Shown: positions 16,021 to 22,208 of the stretch, in pieces
How positions within the stretch are numbered: the stretch's first letter is position 1
Layout: each line of letters starts with the position of its first letter
Assembly (NCBI GenBank): GCA_002490995.1
Contig: DKVC01000111.1
Location: 1 to 26,560 of the forward strand
Source of the DNA: Lachnospiraceae bacterium UBA7188
GTDB lineage: Bacteria; Bacillota; Clostridia; Lachnospirales; Lachnospiraceae
DNA length: 26,560 nucleotides
Reading direction: 5' to 3'
Translations under genes and position numbers: made by a program
The notes under the pieces: model-generated
What the model was told of the DNA's origin: nothing
The model's input: only the letters and a program-made list of their open reading frames with translations
The model's database searches: none

Positions 16021-17111
16021 TCTCTATTCTCCCTTCTTTTATTTTGCTCCTGGAACTGTCTTAGACACTTCCTTACTCCGTCAATCAATCCATGAGATAA
16101 TTTCCGGGCAGGTTCCTCTACCAGCTTTTCACTGGCTACAGCCAGTACTCCGGCCAGAATCAGCCCAAACACCATCACCACCTCTGCCCTCAGGGGAAGC
16201 CCCCTTTTCCACAGCCATTCTATCACCAGCTGCTGGGCAAAAAATCCATACAGATACAGCCCATAGGAAAATTTCAGCTTATTCCGTAGACACTGCCTCC
16301 CTCCAAACGGATTTTCACAAAATGCGAACGAAAACACGATATACGGCACTACGGCAAAAGCCAAAAGCATTCCCACCGCATCGCCGCAGGGAAGGCACTG
16401 GCAGATTATGTACAAGATCAGCGCCAGCTGCAGATTCCATATCCTCTTTATCTCCAACGTTGCCGCCAGACTGCCAAGAAAATAATATGGTACCACCTCC
16501 AGAGCCTGTCCCAGGTCTGTGCCATATATTACAAAACTCCATTCAGGAACAGCAATATGCTTCCATGCTGAAATACCACACACAGACACTGTCAGCAGAA
16601 TATGTATCTTACCACCACCCTTTCTGCCAACCTCATAAATCGCCGGAATCAGCAGATACATGAAAAATTCCACGGGAAGACTCCACAGTGAGCCATTCAC
16701 TGCTGTGGATATGGGATTTTGCGAAAAAACGCCCGGCAACGTATAATTGACATACAGCCTCATATTTTTTAAATAATTCCATGTACCGTTATCCGTAAAA
16801 TATTCTTTCAGAGTGTATGCAGACAGCAGCGGGCCAATCATAAACGTAAGTACGGCAATACAGGTAATAAGCGCCGGAAAAATCCGGAAAACCCGCCGGA
16901 TCAGATAGCAGAGATAATCGGGATCCCGCTTCCAGCTTTCCGTAATAAGATATCCGCCTACCGTAAAAAACAAAATAATTCCCAGCCTGTGAGGCGCCGA
17001 ACCCAAAAATGAAGGCGGTGTACTCCCTGTCAATACAAAAGAGTGCCCACCCAGCACCAGCAAAGCAGCCAGCAGGCGGATCAGATTAAAATTATTCCCT
17101 CTCCCATTCAT
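16017..17111 (-). CDS. Acyltransferase-3 family membrane O-acyltransferase
   Basis: 364 residues from the chosen start. The enzyme has about ten membrane segments and should transfer an acyl group, usually acetyl, to a surface polysaccharide. The N-terminus NNFNLIRLLAALLVLGGHSFVL carries the family's near-invariant histidine at the end of the first helix. RRVFRIFPALITCIAVL and GSLWSLPVEFFMYLLIPAIY are the other conserved blocks, typical of OafA/YrhL-like proteins. The frame is open to an ATG at 17171; neither start has a good ribosome site. 17111 is preferred because the family begins with this NNF-L-RL block. Its stop overlaps the start of the surface protein (ATGA). It is the first gene of the operon, so the acyl acceptor may be the polymer that the downstream wall-binding repeats recognise; this is inference. 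Confidence 0.9.
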   Translation of the reverse strand: MNGRGNNFNLIRLLAALLVLGGHSFVLTGSTPPSFLGSAPHRLGIILFFTVGGYLITESWKRDPDYLCYLIRRVFRIFPALITCIAVLTFMIGPLLSAYTLKEYFTDNGTWNYLKNMRLYVNYTLPGVFSQNPISTAVNGSLWSLPVEFFMYLLIPAIYEVGRKGGGKIHILLTVSVCGISAWKHIAVPEWSFVIYGTDLGQALEVVPYYFLGSLAATLEIKRIWNLQLALILYIICQCLPCGDAVGMLLAFAVVPYIVFSFAFCENPFGGRQCLRNKLKFSYGLYLYGFFAQQLVIEWLWKRGLPLRAEVVMVFGLILAGVLAVASEKLVEEPARKLSHGLIDGVRKCLRQFQEQNKRRENRE

Positions 17112-17236
17112 ATATATTTCTCGCCATATTTCTGACTTTCTCTCATCCTTCCGTAATGTATTTTGAATCATGGAATCATTTCTTTGATTCTATGATGCAG
17201 AACAGAAAATTGGAAAATGAATGCGCTCGCGAATAT

Positions 17237-17265
17237 ATCATACATAATTTGCCGGGATATGTCAA
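17237..17265 (-). promoter_or_regulatory. Sigma-A promoter of the acyltransferase/surface-protein operon
   Basis: Minus strand: TTGACA (17260-17265), 17-base spacer, TATGAT (17237-17242). The transcript would begin near 17230, ahead of both candidate acyltransferase starts. Confidence 0.75.
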
Positions 17266-17373
17266 TATTCGGTTCCGCATCCCTTCAGATTCCTTTCCGA
17301 TGCCTTTCCTCACCGGGCATCTTAATATGGCATCACCGGCATCATAATATCTTAATATCCTTATTTATTATGG

Positions 17374-17401
17374 TTGCAAAAAAGAGGAAATCTGCTATAA
17401 T
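17374..17401 (+). promoter_or_regulatory. Promoter of the 143-residue membrane protein
   Basis: TTGCAA (17374-17379) and TATAAT (17396-17401) are 16 bases apart, about 38 bases before the ATG at 17439. A strong GGAGG ribosome site lies between them and the gene. Confidence 0.65.
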
Positions 17402-17438
17402 AAACAGGTATTTCAGCTTTTGTGATGCGGAGGAACAT

Positions 17439-17870
17439 ATGCACGCCAGAAGGAATTCCTTACCCCTGTTCGGTTTAATATGTATGCTTCTTCTGGGAAT
17501 GTGCTTCGGAAATATTCCGGCAGATTCCTTTTTTGAGTGTGTAAATCCGGATTTCTTTCACTTACAGAGTAATTTCCGGGATGCCTCCATCCGATCCGGG
17601 AGCAAGGCTGCACCGTTGGCACAGATATACGAAAACAGGACTTTTACCCAATATGAAGCAATGCTCTCCCTCCGGCATACCCCAGGGAGATCTTCCGTCC
17701 GTACCGGCAGAGGGTTTGGTATGCTCCTCTGTGCATTGCTCCTGTTTTCTCTGTCCCTGCTGTATCTGGCCTCCCAGTATCCGCGGGAACTCTTTCAGGA
17801 GGCTCCAAGCAACACTGTCATCATAAGCTATATCCACCGTCAGGACGGCCAGAAGCCATCTCTCCTGTAA
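17439..17870 (+). CDS. Unrecognised small membrane protein with two hydrophobic segments
   Basis: 143 residues; no family recognised. Residues about 8-25 (LPLFGLICMLLLGMCFG) are a signal anchor or signal peptide. The middle is polar with few motifs (FFECVNPDFFHLQSNFRD, LAQIYENRTFTQYEAMLS). A second hydrophobic helix is GMLLCALLLFSLSLLYLA. The short tail ends NTVIISYIHRQDGQKPSLL. The start is clear: GGAGG five bases before the ATG and a promoter just upstream, so this is a real gene even though the frame is open back to 17217. It is divergent from the acyltransferase operon. The candidate structured RNA begins a few bases after its stop, so it may share this transcript. Confidence 0.75.
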   Translation: MHARRNSLPLFGLICMLLLGMCFGNIPADSFFECVNPDFFHLQSNFRDASIRSGSKAAPLAQIYENRTFTQYEAMLSLRHTPGRSSVRTGRGFGMLLCALLLFSLSLLYLASQYPRELFQEAPSNTVIISYIHRQDGQKPSLL

Positions 17871-17880
17871 CTCCATAAAA

Positions 17881-18114
17881 TCGAGGGAACATCCGTAAAT
17901 AGCTGTTTGCCCTTTGCCGTCTGTATCGCCGGAGGGTCTGTTTTCGTATGCCAGCTTTCATCGTGCATAAGGAAATGTCGTAGCAGTTATTTTCCGACAA
18001 TTCCTAAGCATCTCAATGCGCGTGGTTATCCGGAGCTTGTTCCCCCTTAACGGTTGTGAAGAAAAATATATCATGTATCCGATTCTGCCTGCTGCTTTCG
18101 CAGGCTTTGTTTTG
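17881..18114 (+). ncRNA. Candidate structured RNA with three-way junction and terminator
   Basis: No convincing gene lies here, yet nested complementary segments do. P1: GGGAACA (17885-17891) with TGTTCCC (18038-18044), continued by TCCG (17892-17895) with CGGA (18031-18034) after a 3-base bulge. P2: AGCTG (17901-17905) with CAGCT (17952-17956), enclosing CCCT/AGGG and CCG/CGG. P3: CGTGCAT (17962-17968) with ATGCGCG (18016-18022), enclosing AGGAAATGTCG (17970-17980) with CGACAATTCCT (17995-18005), one mismatch. A GC hairpin with T-rich tail follows at 18087-18114. The size and multi-helix plan recall the large conserved ncRNAs of Firmicutes (raiA-motif or 6S-like), but I cannot assign it. It could be a free RNA or a leader of the 47-residue gene. 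No clear promoter of its own was seen. Confidence 0.5.
18087..18114 (+). terminator. Hairpin terminator after the candidate RNA
   Basis: GCCTGC (18087-18092) and GCAGGC (18100-18105) form a six-bp GC stem with a seven-base loop, followed by TTTGTTTTG. It ends about 20 bases before the ribosome site of the 47-residue gene, so it either ends the RNA or attenuates that gene. Confidence 0.6.
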
Positions 18115-18149
18115 GATACCCGAAAATGAATCTGAAGGAGAGATAACTC

Positions 18150-18293
18150 ATGAATATCGTAACATTATTAATACTGATTGTAGGCGGCACAGCAGGAATT
18201 TTTTCCACATTCTACATTGTCATATCCCTGTTTGTCACCCTGGGATATAAAATATATCGTAAAATTAAATATGGAATATCGATGTTTAACTGA
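18150..18293 (+). CDS. 47-residue single-pass membrane miniprotein
   Basis: Starts MNIVTLLILIVGGTAGI and ends YRKIKYGISMFN. AAGGAGAG lies seven bases before the ATG, a near-perfect ribosome site. Residues about 3-32 are one long hydrophobic helix, and the C-terminal tail is basic (YKIYRKIKYG), so the tail should stay in the cytoplasm. No homologous function is known to me. It could be a membrane regulator or a hydrophobic toxin-like peptide. It follows the candidate RNA and its terminator, which may control it. A longer out-of-frame ORF at 18056-18250 covers the same DNA but starts ahead of the terminator and has no ribosome site. Confidence 0.65.
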   Translation: MNIVTLLILIVGGTAGIFSTFYIVISLFVTLGYKIYRKIKYGISMFN

Positions 18294-18322
18294 CCGGAAT
18301 ATCTGATATAAAGAAAAACAGA

Positions 18323-18365
18323 AAGCTGTAGCGGCAGGCCAGATTCTATCCTGCCGCGGCAGCTT
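18323..18365 (-). terminator. Strong terminator closing the ATPase/fragment transcript
   Basis: AAGCTG-GCGGCAGG (18323-18338) pairs with CCTGCCGC-CAGCTT (18350-18365), a 14-bp stem with a two-base mismatch. On the minus strand it is followed by TCTGTTTTTCTTTATATC. It lies just downstream of the dehydrogenase fragment and converges on the 47-residue gene. Confidence 0.75.
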
Positions 18366-18418
18366 CCGCAAAATAATGACACCATCACACTTTCATGTTC
18401 ACGTTCACGTCCAAACCC

Positions 18419-18634
18419 TCAGGCCTTTACAATCACTTTCAGAGATTCACTTCCTGCCTGCGCCTGAATCGCCCGTTCCAGTTCCGATACGGCGTAAGTA
18501 TGGGTGATAATCCTGTCAAACGTCACCTTTCGTTGGTTGATCAACGTTATCGCTCCTGCAAAGGTATCCGGATTGATAAAGGAGCCGCAAATATGCCATT
18601 CTTTCTGATACAGTGATTTCTGGAAAGTGTTCAT
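18419..18634 (-). pseudogene. C-terminal fragment of a zinc-type (MDR) sugar/polyol dehydrogenase
   Basis: 71 residues matching only the last part of a medium-chain dehydrogenase: ICGSFINPDTFAGAITLINQRKVTFDRIITHTYAVSELERAIQ and ESLKVIV are the typical closing segment of sorbitol/galactitol-phosphate dehydrogenases (the x-x-G-S strand, the region around F-x-A-I-x-L, then I-T-H-x-Y-x-L-x-x-A). The catalytic zinc site and the Rossmann motif are missing, so it cannot be active. It lies 11 bases after the GH28-like fragment on the same strand. Together they look like the ruined end of an older sugar-degradation operon. Confidence 0.7.
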
Positions 18635-18645
18635 ACAAATACCTT

Positions 18646-19095
18646 TTAGGAGCGACCCTCTGGAATCGCCTGCTTTATCCCCACATCCTCCGCAAACTCC
18701 CCCACAACAATCCCTGCTTCCTCCAGGCTCTCCGCCTTCCTGCCGTCCCGATAAAAATCCCGGATGACAATATCCCGCACCGGAAATTTTTCACTATACC
18801 CTGCAATCACGGACGGTTCCTCGCCGTCTCCCGACAACACGCTGACCCGTTCCACCAGAACATGCTCGATTCCCCTGCCCGGTGCCGGATTGTAATCCCG
18901 ATTCCATTTTACCTGGAAATCCAATACCTTGCCGTGTTCAAAGGGCTCTATACGGATATCCCGATAAGTCACATTCCGCACCAGGTTCTTATCACCGGCA
19001 TTGATCGTCAGAACTCCCAGGTATCCCGGCTGGAATTCATGATGCTCCAGTACATCGATATTTTCAAAAAGGATTTCCATTGCAAAATTTTTCAC
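18646..19095 (-). pseudogene. 3'-end fragment of a second GH28-like gene
   Basis: 149 codons. From about 19077 down it matches the last third of the intact GH28-like protein at 20656: FENID-LEHHEFQPGYLG, INAGDKNLVRNVTYRDIRIE and FQVKWNRDYNPAPGRGI are shared. By hand I count about 19 differences in about 131 aligned residues, so it is a diverged paralog and not a fresh copy. Catalytic acidic residues lie in the missing part. The apparent GTG start (19095) overlaps the ATPase stop as GTGA and is probably only a chance junction. The reading frame is still open, so a small expressed protein cannot be excluded, but a half beta-helix is unlikely to be an enzyme. Confidence 0.75.
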
Positions 19096-20402
19096 AGAAA
19101 AATCGCCATATACAGCGGCAGCGTAACCTTTGTCCCGCTCACTCCCACATTCCCCGACACCAATTTGTAAGCGACAGCGGGCTCATATTCCTCCATAAAC
19201 CGATTCAATGACAGAGTGGCCCCGTTTTTGGGCTTCACCTCTATGGGAACAACCCCGCCCTCCCGGGTATAGAGAAATTCAATCTCCTGTGTGCTATTGC
19301 CATTTTTAAAATAATTCAGGGAAAAGTCACGTTTGATCAGCATGTCAAAAACCAGATTCTCATATATCCCGCCCTTGGCAGGCCCTTTCAGTGTATCCTT
19401 CACCAGGGCGGCCTGAGTCTCATATCCGTAGAGGGAAGTGAGCAGGCCGATATCGGTAACATATACCTTGAACTGATCCGGCTTCTCATAGGCCACCAGG
19501 GGGAAAAGAGGGGTGGAGACATTGACGCACATTTTGATCATGCCCGCGTCCGCCAGCCAGTTCAGGCAGTTCTCGTACCGCCTGGCATTGCCCTCTTTGC
19601 TGACTACTTTATATTGAAATTTCGTATATTCTTTTGCCAGCTGCCTGGGGATGGACTGGTAGCAGTCTGCAATCTTCTGCCGCATAGGAGTGGATGCGTA
19701 ATGCTTGATGTCCTCCTGGTAGCTTTCCATGATTTTCTTCTGGGTGGCGTAGACTTCCTGGAAATTGCTGCTCCGCAGGAAGGTGTTCACCGCCTCCGGC
19801 ATCCCGCCCACCGCCAGGTACTCCCGCAGCAGCCCGATGAACTGTTCATGGATGCCAGGCTCCACCTTCTCCCTGCGCTGAAAATATCCCCTCAAAGCCC
19901 CTATGGCCTCTTCCCCCTTTCCCATGGCCCACAGGAATTCCTCGAAATCCAGGGAGTACATCTCCAGTGTCCGCTCATAGCCCACAGGAATGGACACCAT
20001 CTCCTTGTAATGCAGACCCAGCAGGGATCCGGAGGCAATCACGTCATATAAGTCGTCGATAGCCAGGAACTTCAGCGCAGTCCTGGCGTTGGAGCAGTCC
20101 TGGATCTCGTCCAGGAAAATCAGCGTGTCATGGGGTACGAAAACCACATCCCTGACATACAGGGATATCTTCTTGTAAATCTCCCCCGGCTCCAGAGAAC
20201 CCTCGAAAATCGCCTTGTGCTCCGGATTCTTATAAAAATTGATATAGATATAACTGGCATACTGCTCTCTTCCGTATTTCTCTATAATGAAAGTCTTGCC
20301 GACCTGCCTTGCTCCCTTTACCAGGAGACACTCCTTACTCTTGTTCCTCCGCCACTGCAGCAGCGTGTCATAAATTTTTCTTCTCAGCATATCCGGTACC
20401 AT
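19092..20402 (-). CDS. AAA ATPase with DUF4143-like C-terminal domain
   Basis: 436 residues. Walker A is KGARQVGKTF (about 29-38) and Walker B is DTLIFLDEIQDC. SIPVGYERTLEMYSLDFEEFLWAMG and YLAVGGMPEAVNTFL are the other hallmarks of this bacterial/archaeal ATPase family. The C-terminal DUF4143 region contains EIEFLYTREGGVVPIEVKPKNG, which has the E-x-K layout of PD-(D/E)xK nuclease folds. The family is very common in gut Clostridia and Bacteroidetes, often in many scattered copies. Its role is unknown; defence, DNA metabolism and toxin-antitoxin-like functions have all been suggested. An ATG four codons in (20390) is an alternative start; neither has a good ribosome site. It has its own promoter and sits between an intact GH28-like gene and a GH28-like remnant. 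Confidence 0.88.
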   Translation of the reverse strand: MVPDMLRRKIYDTLLQWRRNKSKECLLVKGARQVGKTFIIEKYGREQYASYIYINFYKNPEHKAIFEGSLEPGEIYKKISLYVRDVVFVPHDTLIFLDEIQDCSNARTALKFLAIDDLYDVIASGSLLGLHYKEMVSIPVGYERTLEMYSLDFEEFLWAMGKGEEAIGALRGYFQRREKVEPGIHEQFIGLLREYLAVGGMPEAVNTFLRSSNFQEVYATQKKIMESYQEDIKHYASTPMRQKIADCYQSIPRQLAKEYTKFQYKVVSKEGNARRYENCLNWLADAGMIKMCVNVSTPLFPLVAYEKPDQFKVYVTDIGLLTSLYGYETQAALVKDTLKGPAKGGIYENLVFDMLIKRDFSLNYFKNGNSTQEIEFLYTREGGVVPIEVKPKNGATLSLNRFMEEYEPAVAYKLVSGNVGVSGTKVTLPLYMAIFL

Positions 20403-20418
20403 CTTTTCTTTTCTTCTT

Positions 20419-20448
20419 ATTATAGAGAATAGGATACCCGTTTGTCAA
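20419..20448 (-). promoter_or_regulatory. Sigma-A promoter of the ATPase gene
   Basis: Minus strand: TTGACA (20443-20448), 18-base spacer, TATAAT (20419-20424). Both boxes are exact. The -10 box ends only 17 bases before the ATG, so the mRNA would be nearly leaderless, which fits the lack of a ribosome site. Confidence 0.75.
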
Positions 20449-20484
20449 CAGAATATGCATAGAATTTGACAATCTTTTTATTAC

Positions 20485-20535
20485 AAATTGCATGTTTTTT
20501 GACAATTATTTGAAATAAAATTGCACGTTTTTTGA
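20485..20535. repeat. 18-bp direct repeat upstream of the ATPase promoter
   Basis: AAATTGCATGTTTTTTGA (20485-20502) recurs as AAATTGCACGTTTTTTGA (20518-20535), one mismatch, 33 bp apart, i.e. about three helical turns. TTTGACAAT also recurs at 20465 and 20497. The surrounding 20449-20655 is AT-rich in its first half and holds no gene; a GGCTGT/ACAGCC hairpin lies near 20577-20602. The repeat may be a regulator site. Confidence 0.5.
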
Positions 20536-20655
20536 TGTTCTTTTTCTCTGAAACTGCACTTTCCCGGAGAACAGGCGGCTGTTACCCTTAAGAATCACAG
20601 CCTATCCAAATCTCATCTCTATATCACACACGCCCCAGAGCCGGGCAGGCTTCGC

Positions 20656-22107
20656 CTATTCCATCCCCACATTCTCTGCGAAATCCCCCACAACGATCCC
20701 TGCCTCCTTAAGGCTCTGTGCCTTCCTGCCGTCCCGGTAGAAATCCCGGATCCGCACATCCTGCACCGGAAATTCCCCGCTGTATCCCGCGATCACCGAG
20801 GGTTCTTCCCCGTCCCCGGACAGCACCCGCACATTTTCAACCAGAATATCCCGGATCCCCCTGCCCGGCGCCGGATTGTAATCCCGGTTCCATTTTACCT
20901 GGAAATCCAGTATCTTCCCGTGTTCAAAAGGCTCGATTCGGATATCCCGGTAGGTCACATTCCGCACCAGGTTCTTATCTCCAGCATTGATTGCCAGTGC
21001 CCCCAGGTAGCCGGGCTGAAATTCATGGTGCTCCAGAATATCAATATTTTCAAATGTAATATCTTCGATTACATCCCCTTCCTGCCGATAATCCCCGTGA
21101 GTGCCTATCATGGTGGGGTGCGCCACATCCGCCCAGAGCGTCATGTTCCGCACCGTTATCTCCCTGCTGCCGCCAAAGTTATCCCAGCGGCTTCCATAGA
21201 TTGCCACACAGTCATCAGACGTCCGCAGAAAGCACCCTTCCACCAGCACCCTCCTGCAGCTCATCATATCCACGCCGTCACTCCACCCCTCACAGCTGAA
21301 GGATTTGATATTGCGGATAAGCACATCCTCGCAATCCCCGAGAGACACTGTGTAGTGCGGTGGATTGATGAAAATTAGGTTCTCAATCGCGATATCACGG
21401 GAATGGTTGAGCCGTATACCGTTTATGGAGCTGAACCTGTGATAGTCTGCCAGATACAGGATTCCTCTGCCGCGGATCTGCAGGCCCTCTCCATGCTCTA
21501 AAGCCAAGCCGCCGATCAGTATGGCGCCGCCCTCCAGATAAATATGGGTATGCGAAGGCAGATGCCAGACGCTTTCCCCGATATAGTAGATGCCTGGCTC
21601 CACATAGAGCATCCTTCCTTCCGGCATCGTCTCCAGCTGTGCGTTGATGCCGTCCCCCAAAAAGCCCGGCTTTTCCAGGGAGCCTGACACCACCAGCACA
21701 TTCTCTCCTGTCTTGTCCGGCATCTCTTCTATCGCCCCTGCAAAAAAGTGCAGATTGTGGAAACGGTCCTTATTGACCTCCACCGAGAGATTGACCGGCT
21801 TATCCAGCACGAAAGTGATCCGTTTTGCCTCTTTATCTGCCCGTATTCCTAACGAAACAGGACGTATATCTACACGGTACACTGTATAGAATTTTGGAAA
21901 TGTAATCTCTACCTCCACTTTTCCGCTGAAATCAAAGTATGCCATGGATGCACATCTCACATCATGCATATCCACCTTTACTCTGTAAGCCTTCAGTTCA
22001 TGCCAGTCCTCCGTTCCCACGCTCCTGACCCGCAGACAGTAATCCTCCTGTAATACAGCCTCTTTCGGAACGGGGTAGATCCGTAAATTTTCTGTTTCCT
22101 GTCCCAT
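20656..22107 (-). CDS. GH28-like right-handed beta-helix glycoside hydrolase
   Basis: 483 residues without a signal peptide, so probably cytoplasmic. Residues about 1-150 form a beta-rich N-terminal domain. From about 165 (LYVEPGIYYIGESVWHLPSHTHIYLEGGAIL) a parallel beta-helix begins. Candidate catalytic acids are in WSDGVD and TSDDCVAI, the GH28 equivalents of NTDG and DD. GTHGDY stands where GH28 has GHG. The canonical RIK is not obvious, so the substrate may be other than plain polygalacturonate; a GH49/dextranase-like enzyme is possible. AAGGAGGG lies seven bases before the ATG. It is the last gene of the importer operon and should cleave the imported oligosaccharide. Confidence 0.85.
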   Translation of the reverse strand: MGQETENLRIYPVPKEAVLQEDYCLRVRSVGTEDWHELKAYRVKVDMHDVRCASMAYFDFSGKVEVEITFPKFYTVYRVDIRPVSLGIRADKEAKRITFVLDKPVNLSVEVNKDRFHNLHFFAGAIEEMPDKTGENVLVVSGSLEKPGFLGDGINAQLETMPEGRMLYVEPGIYYIGESVWHLPSHTHIYLEGGAILIGGLALEHGEGLQIRGRGILYLADYHRFSSINGIRLNHSRDIAIENLIFINPPHYTVSLGDCEDVLIRNIKSFSCEGWSDGVDMMSCRRVLVEGCFLRTSDDCVAIYGSRWDNFGGSREITVRNMTLWADVAHPTMIGTHGDYRQEGDVIEDITFENIDILEHHEFQPGYLGALAINAGDKNLVRNVTYRDIRIEPFEHGKILDFQVKWNRDYNPAPGRGIRDILVENVRVLSGDGEEPSVIAGYSGEFPVQDVRIRDFYRDGRKAQSLKEAGIVVGDFAENVGME

Positions 22108-22149
22108 ATTTATGCCCTCCTTTTTTATGCTTCTTCTGTAAATTGAAAT

Positions 22150-22163
22150 CAGGCGGCCGCCTG
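22150..22163. other. Intercistronic palindrome between binding protein and GH28-like gene
   Basis: CAGGCGGCCGCCTG is a perfect 14-bp palindrome. In the minus-strand mRNA it forms a short GC hairpin that may protect the 3' end of the binding-protein transcript or partly terminate. The T6 run lies on the plus-strand side, so it would be a better terminator in the opposite direction. Confidence 0.5.
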
Positions 22164-22208
22164 TTTTTTACACGCAACCGCCCTTATCCTCAGAACATGT
22201 GTACTTTA

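Noticed and set aside
15458..16663. Plus-strand ORF of 401 codons, Ser/Pro/Gly-rich at its start
   Set aside because: Antisense shadow of the PEGS repeats and of the acyltransferase; composition follows from the complementary repeats.
18056..18250. 64-codon plus-strand ORF
   Set aside because: Crosses the terminator hairpin, lacks a ribosome site and overlaps the better-supported 47-residue gene in another frame.
18419..20655. Complete transposon or insertion sequence around the ATPase
   Set aside because: No transposase, no terminal inverted repeats and no short target duplication could be found; only partial gene duplication is visible.
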